Of a stretch of 64,000 nt of DNA, positions 23,485-31,948 are shown one piece after another. The first letter of the stretch is position 1. Each line of letters starts with the position of its first letter. Source of the DNA: an uncultured Coriobacteriaceae bacterium (lineage in GTDB: Bacteria; Actinomycetota; Coriobacteriia; Coriobacteriales; Atopobiaceae); NCBI GenBank assembly GCA_902788705.1, contig CADALE010000007.1, forward strand, positions 1 to 64,000, read 5' to 3'. Both the position numbers and the translations under genes were made by a program. Under the pieces are notes generated by a model, which did not search any database, was not told the origin of the DNA, and worked only from the letters and a program-made list of their open reading frames with translations.

Positions 23485-26109
23485 ATGGCAATCAGCAACA
23501 GGACGCCCATAGACAGCGTCAGCGCACTGGTGGCGCGCCTCTCGGCGATGCGTGCCGCGCAGGCCGAGTTCGCCACGTTCAGCCAGGAGCAGGTGGACCG
23601 CATCTTCTACGAGGCCGCCATGGCGGCCAACAAGGCGCGCATCCCGCTTGCCAAGATGGCCGTCGAGGAGACGGGCATGGGCGTCGTGGAGGACAAGGTC
23701 ATCAAGAACCACTATGCCTCGGAGTACGTGTACAACAAGTATCGCAACACCCGTACCTGCGGCGTCGTGGACGAAGACCCCGTGGCTGGCATCAAGCACA
23801 TCGCCGAGCCCATGGGCATCGTGGCGGCGGTCATCCCCACCACCAACCCCACCTCCACGGCCATCTTCAAGTGCCTCATCGCGCTCAAGACGCGCAACGC
23901 CATCATCATCAGCCCGCACCCGCGCGCCGGCCGCTGCACCGCCGAGGCTGCCCGCATCGTGCGTGAGGCCGCCGAGGCCGCGGGCTGCCCCGAGGGCATC
24001 ATCGACTGGATCGACCAGCCCTCGCTGGACATGACCAACACCGTCATGCGCTCGGCCGACATCATCCTGGCCACCGGCGGCCCGGGCATGGTCACCGCAG
24101 CGTACAGCTCGGGCAAGCCGGCCATCGGCGTGGGCCCGGGCAACACCCCCGTCATCATCGACGAGACGGCCGACATCCGCATGGCCGTCAACTCCATCAT
24201 CCACTCCAAGACCTTCGACAACGGCATGATCTGCGCCTCCGAGCAGTCCGTGACCGTGGTGGGCGACGAGGCATACGCCGCTGTGAAGGCCGAGTTCGAG
24301 CGCCGTGGCTGCTACTTCCTGCAGGGCGACGAGCTTGACCGCGTGCGCAAGACGGTCATCATCAACGGCTCCGTGAACGCCAAGATCGTGGGCCAGAGCG
24401 CCTGGCGCATCGCCCAGATCGCGGGCGTCGAGGTGCCGCGCAGCACCAAGATCCTGATTGGCGAGGTGGAGAGCGTCGACCCATCCGAGGAGATGGCGCA
24501 CGAGAAGCTCTCTCCGGTGCTGGGCATGTACAAGGCCACCGACTTTGACGACGCCATCGCCAAGGCCGAGCGCCTCGTAGCCGACGGCGGCTATGGCCAC
24601 ACATCCTCGCTGTACATCGACACGCGCGAGACCGAGAAGATGGCCCGCCACGCCGCGGCCATGAAGACCTGCCGAATCCTGATCAACACCCCCTCCAGCC
24701 ACGGCGGCATCGGCGACCTGTACAACTTCGCGCTTGCCCCGTCGCTCACGCTGGGCTGCGGCTCGTGGGGAGGCAACTCCGTCTCGGGCAACGTGGGGCC
24801 CATGCACCTGCTCAACATCAAGACGGTCGCAGAGAGGCGTGAGAACATGCTGTGGTTCCGTACCCCCGACAAGGTGTACTTCAAGCGGGGCTGCATGCCT
24901 GTGGCCCTCGACGAGCTGGGCCGCGTGCTGGGCAAGCGCCGCGCCTTCATCGTCACCGACAGCTTCCTGTACAAGAGCGGCTTCACCAAGCAGATCGAGG
25001 CCAAGCTCGACGAGATGGGCATCACCCATGCCTGCTTCTACGACGTGGCACCCGACCCCACGCTGCAGTGCGCGCAGGACGGCGTGAAGCAGATTGCCTC
25101 CTTCGAGCCCGACACCATCATCGCGGTGGGCGGCGGCTCGGCCATGGACGCGGCCAAGATCATGTGGCTGATGTACGAGCACCCCGAGGCCTCGTTCGAG
25201 GACATGTCCATGGACTTCATGGACATCCGCAAGCGCATCTACACCTATCCCGAGATGGGGCAGAAGTGCTACTTCGTGGCCATTCCCACCAGCTCGGGTA
25301 CGGGCTCGGAGGTGACGCCCTTCGCCATCATCACCGACGCCGAGACCGGCATCAAGTGGCCGCTGGCCGACTACCAGCTGCTGCCCAACATGGCCATCGT
25401 GGACACCAACAACATGATGAGCCAGCCCAAGGGCCTTACCTCGGCCTCGGGCATCGACGTGCTTACGCACGCGCTGGAGGCCTACGTGTCGGTGATGGCC
25501 AGCGACTACACCGACGGCCTGGCACTGCAGGCCGGCAAGCTCGTGTTTGACTACTTGCCGCGCGCCTACGACGACCCCAACGACTTCGAGGCCCGCGACC
25601 ACATGGCAAGCGCCAGCTGCCTGGCGGGCATGGCCTTCGCCAACGCCTTCCTGGGCGTCAACCACTCGATGGCGCACAAGCTGGGCGCCTTCCACCACAT
25701 CCCGCACGGCTGGGCCAACGCGGTGGTGCTTACCCGCGTCATGCGCTACAACGCGGCCGAGCGCCCCACCAGGATGGGCTCGTTCAGCCAGTACCAGTAT
25801 CCGCACGCCAAGCAGCGCTACTGCGAGTTTGCCCGTCACTGCGGCTTCACGGGCGCGACCGAGGACGAGCTGTTCGAGAACTTCCTCGCCGGCGTCGAGG
25901 AGCTGAAGCGCCACATTGGCGTGCACGCCACCATCGCCGAGTACGGCGTGGACGAGCAGTACTTCCTTGACACGCTTGACGAGATGAGCGAGCAGGCCTT
26001 CAACGACCAGTGCACCGGCGCCAACCCGCGTTACCCGCTCATCTCCGAGATCCGCGAGCTGTACCTCGACGCCTACTATGGGCGCGAGCCAAGCTCCTAC
26101 GAGGACTAG
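23485..26109 (+). CDS. adhE: Bifunctional acetaldehyde-CoA / alcohol dehydrogenase
   Basis: 874 residues, the standard AdhE length. The N-terminal aldehyde dehydrogenase half has the catalytic Cys250 in GMICASEQS and NPTSTAIFK before it. A linker leads to the iron-dependent alcohol dehydrogenase half with AVGGGSAMDAAK, TSSGTGSEVTPFA and the metal-binding histidines in VNHSMAHKLGAFHHIPHGWAN. It reduces acetyl-CoA to ethanol using two NADH and often forms filaments (spirosomes). The start at 23485 follows AGGGGAAG. The palindrome-rich spacer upstream may carry its control sites. Confidence 0.97.
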   Translation: MAISNRTPIDSVSALVARLSAMRAAQAEFATFSQEQVDRIFYEAAMAANKARIPLAKMAVEETGMGVVEDKVIKNHYASEYVYNKYRNTRTCGVVDEDPVAGIKHIAEPMGIVAAVIPTTNPTSTAIFKCLIALKTRNAIIISPHPRAGRCTAEAARIVREAAEAAGCPEGIIDWIDQPSLDMTNTVMRSADIILATGGPGMVTAAYSSGKPAIGVGPGNTPVIIDETADIRMAVNSIIHSKTFDNGMICASEQSVTVVGDEAYAAVKAEFERRGCYFLQGDELDRVRKTVIINGSVNAKIVGQSAWRIAQIAGVEVPRSTKILIGEVESVDPSEEMAHEKLSPVLGMYKATDFDDAIAKAERLVADGGYGHTSSLYIDTRETEKMARHAAAMKTCRILINTPSSHGGIGDLYNFALAPSLTLGCGSWGGNSVSGNVGPMHLLNIKTVAERRENMLWFRTPDKVYFKRGCMPVALDELGRVLGKRRAFIVTDSFLYKSGFTKQIEAKLDEMGITHACFYDVAPDPTLQCAQDGVKQIASFEPDTIIAVGGGSAMDAAKIMWLMYEHPEASFEDMSMDFMDIRKRIYTYPEMGQKCYFVAIPTSSGTGSEVTPFAIITDAETGIKWPLADYQLLPNMAIVDTNNMMSQPKGLTSASGIDVLTHALEAYVSVMASDYTDGLALQAGKLVFDYLPRAYDDPNDFEARDHMASASCLAGMAFANAFLGVNHSMAHKLGAFHHIPHGWANAVVLTRVMRYNAAERPTRMGSFSQYQYPHAKQRYCEFARHCGFTGATEDELFENFLAGVEELKRHIGVHATIAEYGVDEQYFLDTLDEMSEQAFNDQCTGANPRYPLISEIRELYLDAYYGREPSSYED

Positions 26110-26145
26110 CCAGGTGCCGTCAACAGCCAAGAAAGGTGAGCGACC

Positions 26146-26928
26146 ATGATCATCTCCGACAGCGCCGTCATCATCGAGCAGCGCAACAACAAGGTCGTCT
26201 ATCGTGACGGCGACCGCATCGTGAAGGTATTCAACGACGTGAAGCCGGCCTCTGACGTGTTCAACGAGGCGCTGAACACCGCCCGCGTGGCCGAGGCGGG
26301 CATCCGCGTGTCCGAGCCGATCGAGGTGAGCCAGGTTGAGGCAGGCCCCTATGCGGGCAGCTGGGCCCTGGCAAACCGCTACGTGCCCGGAAAGACCATG
26401 TACCAGGTGTTCGACGAGGCGGAGGACGACGGGACCTTCGACCAGTGGTTCGACCGCTTCATCGACCTGCAGCTTGAGGTGCAGGGCTTCCGTGCGCCGC
26501 TGCTTAACCGTCAGAAGGACAAGCTCAACCGCATGGTGTCCAACACCAAGGGCATCATCGACGCCACCACCCGCTACGACCTGCACATCCGCATCGAGGG
26601 CATGATGAGCGACGAGCGCGTGTGCCACGGCGACTTTATCCCGTCCAACGTGATCGTGGCCGACGACGGCGAGCTGTACCTGTGCGACTGGGCTCACGTC
26701 ACCGCCGGCACGCCCGAGGTGGACGCAGCCATGACCTACCTGCTGTTCAGCCTCAGGCACCCCGAGAGCGCCGACCGCTACCTGAAGCGCTACTGCGACC
26801 GCGCCGACGTTGCGCGCCAGTCCATCATGCGCTGGATGCCCGTCATCGCGGCGGCCGAGCTGTCGCGCGGGCGCAAGCGCGACGAGGAGTTCCTGAAGAG
26901 CTGGGTCGAGGTGTACTCGGGAGAGTAG
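26146..26928 (+). CDS. APH-like phosphotransferase family protein
   Basis: 260 residues of the aminoglycoside phosphotransferase/choline-kinase fold. Key motifs are IVKVFND (nucleotide-binding lysine region), VCHGDFIPSNVIV (catalytic loop HGDxxxxN) and YLCDWAHVT (metal-binding Asp). Such proteins phosphorylate small molecules such as thiamine, choline, homoserine or sugars; resistance is not implied. AAGAAAGGTGAG precedes the ATG. It lies 36 bases after adhE and 27 before a lipoprotein gene. Confidence 0.85.
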   Translation: MIISDSAVIIEQRNNKVVYRDGDRIVKVFNDVKPASDVFNEALNTARVAEAGIRVSEPIEVSQVEAGPYAGSWALANRYVPGKTMYQVFDEAEDDGTFDQWFDRFIDLQLEVQGFRAPLLNRQKDKLNRMVSNTKGIIDATTRYDLHIRIEGMMSDERVCHGDFIPSNVIVADDGELYLCDWAHVTAGTPEVDAAMTYLLFSLRHPESADRYLKRYCDRADVARQSIMRWMPVIAAAELSRGRKRDEEFLKSWVEVYSGE

Positions 26929-26955
26929 GCCCGTGTGGATGAAAGGATTGATGCT

Positions 26956-27561
26956 ATGAGAAGCGCGCTTGTGTCTGCCAGGAGGGCCCTTGCGTCCCTT
27001 GTCGTTGCCGCCATGGTGGCGTGCCTGGCCGCGTGCGGCTCGTCCGGCGCCGCCGAGGAGGTTCGCACGACCGTGGACAACACGTTTGCCGTGTTCAAGG
27101 ACCCCGCCTCGGCTGACATCTCCTCGTATGTCGACGACGAGACGCGTTCGCTGCTTACCGACTACGGCGTGAATGTGAACGACTTCTTGGCCTCCGCCTT
27201 CAAGCACCTGGCCTACGAAATCCAGGACGTGCAGGTGGATGGCGACCAGGCCACCGTCAAGCTGAGCATCAGCAACGTGAACCTTGATGACGCCATGGAT
27301 GCGGCGCTCGAGGACTTTGATGCGTGGACCGACACCGACGAAGCCGCCACTGCCTATACCGACGGTGGCGAGGCGGCGCTGTACCAGAAGCTGTTCGAGC
27401 TGCTGTACGCCCGCATCGACACGATGGGGGAGAGCCTTGTCACCAACGAGGTCGAGCTGAAGCTGCAGCGCACGGAGGACGAGGCGTGGGACGTCACCCC
27501 CGAGGGTAACGAGGACTTCTACGCTGCGCTGTACGGTGGCGCCACCCTCGACCTGGGCTAG
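26956..27561 (+). CDS. Putative lipoprotein
   Basis: 201 residues. A signal peptide with hydrophobic core ends in the lipobox LAAC (about residues 23-26). The mature part begins at CGSSGAAEEVR and is acidic, with KDPASADISSYVD and a C-terminal LLYARIDTMGE, resembling Gram-positive lipoproteins of the DUF5105 kind. It is anchored outside the membrane. AAAGGATTG precedes the ATG. Function unknown. Confidence 0.8.
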   Translation: MRSALVSARRALASLVVAAMVACLAACGSSGAAEEVRTTVDNTFAVFKDPASADISSYVDDETRSLLTDYGVNVNDFLASAFKHLAYEIQDVQVDGDQATVKLSISNVNLDDAMDAALEDFDAWTDTDEAATAYTDGGEAALYQKLFELLYARIDTMGESLVTNEVELKLQRTEDEAWDVTPEGNEDFYAALYGGATLDLG

Positions 27562-27604
27562 GCTAACCCTCTGCTCCACCTGACGTAGCACGCGCACTGA
27601 CAAC

Positions 27605-27640
27605 CGTGCCCCCGAGGCCCTGAGGCTTCGGGGGCACGTT
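27605..27640 (+). terminator. Terminator hairpin after the lipoprotein gene
   Basis: CGTGCCCCCGA (27605-27615) pairs with TCGGGGGCACG (27628-27638) with further GGCC/GGCT pairing around CTGA. Only two T residues follow. Confidence 0.75.
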
Positions 27641-27668
27641 CATGGACAGTGGCCGGACAGTGGGGACG

Positions 27669-27789
27669 GGACAGTGGGGACGCGGACAGTGGGGACGTAG
27701 CACTTTGTCCTAGGCCTCCCTTGCTAAGTCGGCACTGAGAGGGCCTAGGACAAAGTGCTACGTCCCCACTGTCCGCGTCCCCACTGTCC
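27669..27789. repeat. Dispersed palindromic repeat, copy 1 (48-bp arms)
   Basis: The left arm 27669-27716 and the right arm 27742-27789 are perfectly complementary over 48 bases, with a 25-base loop. The arm contains GGACAGTGGGGACG twice in tandem, then TAGCACTTTGTCC. Additional partial copies of GGACAGTGGGGACG lie at 27644-27668. The same core occurs at 41989-42081 and 56403-56531. Confidence 0.93.
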
Positions 27790-27814
27790 GGCCACGTCTT
27801 TATCCAGGTGGTGG

Positions 27815-28345
27815 TTAACGGGCCCGCACGTAGGTGACGTAATCGAAGCGCACGCCCTCGTCGGTCACGCCACCCGGCTCGCAAGACTCCACCTGCCACG
27901 CGGGGTCGTCGTCCAGGTTGGGGAAGGTGGCATCCACCGGCACCACGACGTCGTTTTTGGTTACGTACACGCGTTGGCACTGCGGCAGCAGCTGCCGGTA
28001 CAGGCTCTCGCCGCCGATGAGCCACACGGTGTCAGGGTCGTCGCCCGCCACCAGCGCAAGCGCCTCGTCCAGGCCGTGCGCCACCTCGGCGCCGGGCGCC
28101 GCGTACGTTGCGTCGCGCGTCACCACCACGTTGCGCCGCGCCTTGAGCGCCCCTCCCGGGAAGCTCTCGAACGTCTTGCGGCCCATCACCACGGTGCCCA
28201 GCACCTCGTCGGGACCTGCGTCCTTGGGGCGCCTCCCGCCGCAGGTTAGCTGCACGAAGCGGCGCATGTCGCTGCGGTTTGCCACGGCGAGGCCTCCCTC
28301 AAGCCCGATGCCCCAGTCGCGCGTGACCGATACGATGGCGTTCAC
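27815..28345 (-). CDS. folA: Dihydrofolate reductase
   Basis: 176 residues, normal for bacterial DHFR. The N-terminal strand NAIVSVTRDWGIG, VVMGRKTFESFP (NADPH site) and VWLIGGESLY (second nucleotide signature) are intact. It regenerates tetrahydrofolate for the many folate enzymes of this region. It starts with GTG at 28345, six bases after AAGGAGG. It follows thyA by 33 bases on the same strand, the classic thyA-folA arrangement. Confidence 0.95.
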   Translation of the reverse strand: MNAIVSVTRDWGIGLEGGLAVANRSDMRRFVQLTCGGRRPKDAGPDEVLGTVVMGRKTFESFPGGALKARRNVVVTRDATYAAPGAEVAHGLDEALALVAGDDPDTVWLIGGESLYRQLLPQCQRVYVTKNDVVVPVDATFPNLDDDPAWQVESCEPGGVTDEGVRFDYVTYVRAR

Positions 28346-28378
28346 GTCCGTCCTCCTTGCTGGCCTGCCCGCGCCCGC

Positions 28379-29230
28379 CTAGATGGCGATGGGGATGTTC
28401 TTCACCTGGGGGCCGGTCTCGTAGTTTTCCACCACGAGGTCGTCGGTGGTGAAGGCGTAGAAGTCGTGCACGTCGGGGTTCAGCGTGACGCGTGGTGCCG
28501 GGTGCGTGGGCCGCGTGATCAGCTCGCGCACGATGTCCACGTGGCGGTCGTAGATGTGGGCGTCGGCGATCATGTGCACCAGCTCGCCCGCAACCATGCC
28601 GCTTACCTGCGCCACCATCATCAGCAGCAGCGCGTACTGGCACACGTTCCAGTTGTTGGCCGCCAGCACGTCCTGGCTGCGCTGCACCAGCACCATGTTC
28701 AGGGTGAGCCTGCCGTCGTCGCGGCGGTCGTCGGTCACGTTGTAGATGGCGTTGTATGCGCAGGGATAGAGGTGCATCTCGCTCAGCTCGGAGATGTCGT
28801 ACAGGTTGGTCATGATGCGTCGGGAGAACGGCGTCTCGCGCAGGTCCTTCAGCACGCGGTCCATCTGGTCGTAGTCGCCGTCGGAGTAGTGGCTCACCTT
28901 GCCCACCTGGTAGCCGTACGCCTTGCCGATGCTACCCGTCTCGTCGGCCCACTCGTCCCACACGTGGGGCTTCAGGTCGTGTATGTTGTTGGACTTGCGC
29001 TGGTAGATCCACAGGATCTCGTCCATGCAGCTCTTCAGGGCCGTGCGCCGCAGCGTGAGTGCGGGAAACTCCTCGCGCAGGTCGTAGCGGTTGCACACGC
29101 CGAAGCGCTTGATGGTGTAGGCGGCCGTACCGTCCTCCCAGTGCGGCCTCACGGCCTGGCCCTCGGTGGTGGTGCCGTGCTCGATGATGTCGGTGCACAT
29201 CTGCACGAAGATGTCGTCTGCCCTGCTCAT
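28379..29230 (-). CDS. thyA: Thymidylate synthase
   Basis: 283 residues. The catalytic Cys157 lies in LYPCAYNA, and QRSQDVLAANNWNVCQYALL matches the dUMP-binding RSxD block. The usual PCH after the catalytic cysteine is PCA-Tyr, and the LGVPFN segment is AANNWN. I recall this variant pattern in the Bacillus ThyA / phage phi3T subgroup rather than the E. coli type. It makes dTMP from dUMP with methylene-THF and yields dihydrofolate, recycled by folA directly downstream. GGGAG precedes the ATG. Confidence 0.93.
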   Translation of the reverse strand: MSRADDIFVQMCTDIIEHGTTTEGQAVRPHWEDGTAAYTIKRFGVCNRYDLREEFPALTLRRTALKSCMDEILWIYQRKSNNIHDLKPHVWDEWADETGSIGKAYGYQVGKVSHYSDGDYDQMDRVLKDLRETPFSRRIMTNLYDISELSEMHLYPCAYNAIYNVTDDRRDDGRLTLNMVLVQRSQDVLAANNWNVCQYALLLMMVAQVSGMVAGELVHMIADAHIYDRHVDIVRELITRPTHPAPRVTLNPDVHDFYAFTTDDLVVENYETGPQVKNIPIAI

Positions 29231-29254
29231 GGCTGCTCCCGTCGTGGGGCGTCG

Positions 29255-29593
29255 CTAGGCGCGCGCCTGGCTTCCCATGCCGTCCTGCTCGATGAGGTGC
29301 TCGTACAGGTCGTCAAGGTTGTCGTAGTCGTCGATGTCGTACGAGTCGTAGGGGTCAAGCAGCTCCTGGTGCTCGACGTAATAGTTGAGGTCGTCCTCCA
29401 CCAGGTAGTACAGCGATTTCATGGTGGCTGACGCGCAGCTTCCCAGGCTCATCGACAGCATGATGGCAAGCACGAGGCCCGCCGCGGCGATCAGGTAGGC
29501 CGTGTTGCCCGAGTTGGTGTTGTCGGGCGAGGTGGTTGCCGACGCCGTCTCGATGACGCGGGGCGAGGGCTGGCCGTTGGTGCCGTATTCCAT
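29255..29593 (-). CDS. Small single-pass membrane protein with acidic Tyr-rich tail
   Basis: 112 residues. A 30-residue Ser/Thr/Asn-rich start leads into one membrane segment (about 33-55, AAAGLVLAIMLSMSLGSC), followed by a tail extremely rich in Asp, Tyr, Glu and Leu (DPYDSYDIDDYDNLDDLYEHL). AAGGAG precedes the ATG. It lies between thyA and the acyl-ACP thioesterase on the same strand. No family recognised. Confidence 0.75.
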   Translation of the reverse strand: MEYGTNGQPSPRVIETASATTSPDNTNSGNTAYLIAAAGLVLAIMLSMSLGSCASATMKSLYYLVEDDLNYYVEHQELLDPYDSYDIDDYDNLDDLYEHLIEQDGMGSQARA

Positions 29594-29618
29594 GGTGGCT
29601 CCTTCCTACGAACGCGTC

Positions 29619-30356
29619 CTATGATAGTGCAAGCGCGGGCGCAAGCGGCGCGAACGACACCACCGTGTAGGCCTCGCCGCCTTCGTCGGCCAGCACCACC
29701 GTGCGCGTGCCGTCCTGCTCGTGGACGGTGGGCACCAGCACGTCGCCCAGATGGGCCTGCATGCGGTACTGCACGCAGATGCGCATCGGCGCGGACAGGT
29801 GCCCCGTATCCTCGACGGCCTGCTCGGCCATCAGCACGTACTGAGCGTTGTTCACGTGGCCGTTGGTGTCTAGGTTCTGCTCGCTCACCACGATGGGCGT
29901 GCCCACGCGGGGCGTACCTGCCACCTCCAGCTTGCGGTGCGTCTCGGGCATGTCCATGCGGGGCTCGTCGGTAAGGTAGGCCCGCTCCGAGTCGGGGATG
30001 CGGCAGGGGCGCTGCGTCTGCGTATCGAAGGTGAACCACAGCGAGTCGGCCTGCACGTAGGGGGTGCCGTCCGGTGCGCAGATGCTAAAGTTGCGCTTGG
30101 CCAGGGTGCGCGACATGTCGTAGCACCAGGTGCCCACCACGATGTCGTCGCAGAAGCGGGGGAGGCGCAGCACCTCTATCTGCCACGCCGCCAAAAGCCA
30201 GGCAAAGTGGTTGCTGGCCATGAAGTCGATGCCCAGCCCCAGGCTCTCGGTGTGGAAGGTGGAGCAGTCCTGCAGGTAGTTGACCAGCGACACCAGCGAG
30301 AGCTGGGCGTGCTCGTCGCACTCGCTGTAGCGCACGCGCGAGGTGAATGAGTACAT
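29619..30356 (-). CDS. Acyl-ACP thioesterase
   Basis: 245 residues forming two tandem hot-dog domains, as in the plant FatA/FatB-like family found in bacteria. VRYSECDEHAQLSLVSLVNYLQD opens the first hot dog; DTNGHVNNAQYV near the C-terminal third holds the catalytic Asn/His region. It releases fatty acids from acyl carrier protein. I set the start at 30356, where AAAGGAGG precedes the ATG; the frame is open upstream without a signal. Confidence 0.88.
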   Translation of the reverse strand: MYSFTSRVRYSECDEHAQLSLVSLVNYLQDCSTFHTESLGLGIDFMASNHFAWLLAAWQIEVLRLPRFCDDIVVGTWCYDMSRTLAKRNFSICAPDGTPYVQADSLWFTFDTQTQRPCRIPDSERAYLTDEPRMDMPETHRKLEVAGTPRVGTPIVVSEQNLDTNGHVNNAQYVLMAEQAVEDTGHLSAPMRICVQYRMQAHLGDVLVPTVHEQDGTRTVVLADEGGEAYTVVSFAPLAPALALS

Positions 30357-30411
30357 GGCGCCTCCTTTTTGGCCTCGGTGTACCAGTATGCGCCTTTTGG
30401 GGCCGTGGACC

Positions 30412-30879
30412 CTAGCCCTTGCGCAGGCCTCGGAAGAACTCCCGCACGGTGCACGCCTTGTCGGCCATGCACACCACCCAGCCCTCCTTGGTGCGTGGCG
30501 GCAGCGGGTGGAAGGGAAACATGTGCCGCACGATGACGTCGCGCTCCACGGGTGTGAGGTCGTCGAAGTCGGCCTCGGCGTTGCGCAGGGCGTGTCCCGG
30601 GTGGGTGAAGCCGTGCCAGCGGTCTGGCGCGTGCTCGTGGTCGTGCCAGTCGTACAGGAAGTAGTCGTGCAGGATGGCTCCCCGCACGAGCGATGCCTCG
30701 TCAATGCGCAGGCGCAGCCCGCGCGCCATGGTAAGCGCCAGCCGCGCCACCGCCGTGGTGTGGTCAAGCGTGGAGGTGTCGCCGTGCTGCACGAAGCGCG
30801 CCATCTCCTGCACCCGGCCACTTGCCAGCGTCTTTGCGGACAGCTCCTCAAAGCGCTCGTGTATCGCCTGCAGTTTCAT
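30412..30879 (-). CDS. HD domain phosphohydrolase
   Basis: 155 residues with an HD-type metal site: His in TLDHTTAV, the HD pair in AILHDYFLYDWHDHE and an Asp in CMADKA. The family hydrolyses phosphate esters of nucleotides or related compounds. GGGAAGG precedes the ATG. It lies between the thioesterase and the lipid kinase on the same strand with short spacers. Confidence 0.85.
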   Translation of the reverse strand: MKLQAIHERFEELSAKTLASGRVQEMARFVQHGDTSTLDHTTAVARLALTMARGLRLRIDEASLVRGAILHDYFLYDWHDHEHAPDRWHGFTHPGHALRNAEADFDDLTPVERDVIVRHMFPFHPLPPRTKEGWVVCMADKACTVREFFRGLRKG

Positions 30880-30896
30880 GTGGCCTTCCCGCGCGG

Positions 30897-31823
30897 CTAT
30901 GCCTGCTGGGCGTAGCGGCTGAGGGCGTCCATGATCACGTCGCAGCAGCCAGGCAGCACGTGCGCCTCCCAGCTCACCACGTCGCCGGTAACCACGTCGC
31001 CGTCAATCTCCATCTTCATGGGTTCGTCGGCCGTCACGTGGATGTCGCGGCCGCTGTAGGTGGCGATGCGCGGGCGCCCCACCTCGCGGCCTGACGGGTC
31101 CACGATGCCGGCAAGCATGGGCGCCAGCAGCTGCGCGGTGCCGGTGGTCTCCAGCACGATGACGTCAAGCATGCCGTCGTCCATGCGGCAGTTGGGCACG
31201 ATCTCTATCTCGCCCTGCATCATGGCGTTGTTGGCCACAAGGCACGAGATGCCGTCGTGCTCGTAGGTCTGGCCGTCGATGTCGATGGTAAAGTGGTGCA
31301 CCTTGGGCCACACGTTGGCAAGTACGGCAGCGAAGTAGGCCGCCTCGCCAAGCAGCTGCTTGGTGGGGATGGCGTCGTGCATCAGCTGCGCGTCGAAGCC
31401 CATGCCCGACATCAGGCCAAACCCGCGCGTATGGGGCTCGCCCTTTGCGTCCGTCCAGCTGATCTCGCCCAGGTCCGAACTGAAGGTGCGGCCGGCGCGG
31501 CAGGCAGCCGCCAGGGCCGCGGGCTCGGTGGCGTTGCCGATGTTGGCCGCAAGCAGGTTGGCGGTTCCCGAGGGAAAGACGCAGGTGGCAACGCCGCGGT
31601 TTCGCAGCGCGTACAGGGCGTGTGCCACGGTGCCGTCGCCACCGGACACCACCACCAGGTCATACTCCTCGGCGTCGGCCAGGCGCCGCTCGTCCTGCTG
31701 CGGGTTGGCCGTGAGCACGCGAAGCACGCACTCGTCGCCAGCGCGCAGAAGCGCGCGCTGGAACTCGTAGATGGCGTCCGAGCCGAATCCCGACCTTGGG
31801 TTGTGTACTATAAGCGCACGCAT
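30897..31823 (-). CDS. Diacylglycerol/lipid kinase family protein (YegS/DagK type)
   Basis: 308 residues. The nucleotide motif SGGDGTVAHAL and PSGTANLLAANIG follow the DAGK catalytic pattern, and GMGFDAQLM and the C-terminal PMKMEIDGDVV are also typical. It phosphorylates diacylglycerol or another lipid at the membrane surface. TAGGGGGC precedes the ATG. It is divergent from rnd across 125 bases. Confidence 0.92.
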   Translation of the reverse strand: MRALIVHNPRSGFGSDAIYEFQRALLRAGDECVLRVLTANPQQDERRLADAEEYDLVVVSGGDGTVAHALYALRNRGVATCVFPSGTANLLAANIGNATEPAALAAACRAGRTFSSDLGEISWTDAKGEPHTRGFGLMSGMGFDAQLMHDAIPTKQLLGEAAYFAAVLANVWPKVHHFTIDIDGQTYEHDGISCLVANNAMMQGEIEIVPNCRMDDGMLDVIVLETTGTAQLLAPMLAGIVDPSGREVGRPRIATYSGRDIHVTADEPMKMEIDGDVVTGDVVSWEAHVLPGCCDVIMDALSRYAQQA

Positions 31824-31948
31824 GGAATGCCCCCTAGACGTAAAGTATCATGGTGCTGGCGCATGGTCGTCGCACCCATTACTTGATGGTACCCATTTTG
31901 CGACGTGGGCGGCTATTCCGCACGCAAAGGAAAGAATCGAGAGACCGC

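Noticed and set aside
23422-27603. A 1393-codon open frame antisense to adhE and the two following genes
   Set aside because: It mirrors GC-rich third positions of adhE, lacks any recognisable family, has a His/Val/Arg/Gly-rich composition typical of antisense frames, and spans several real genes on the other strand.
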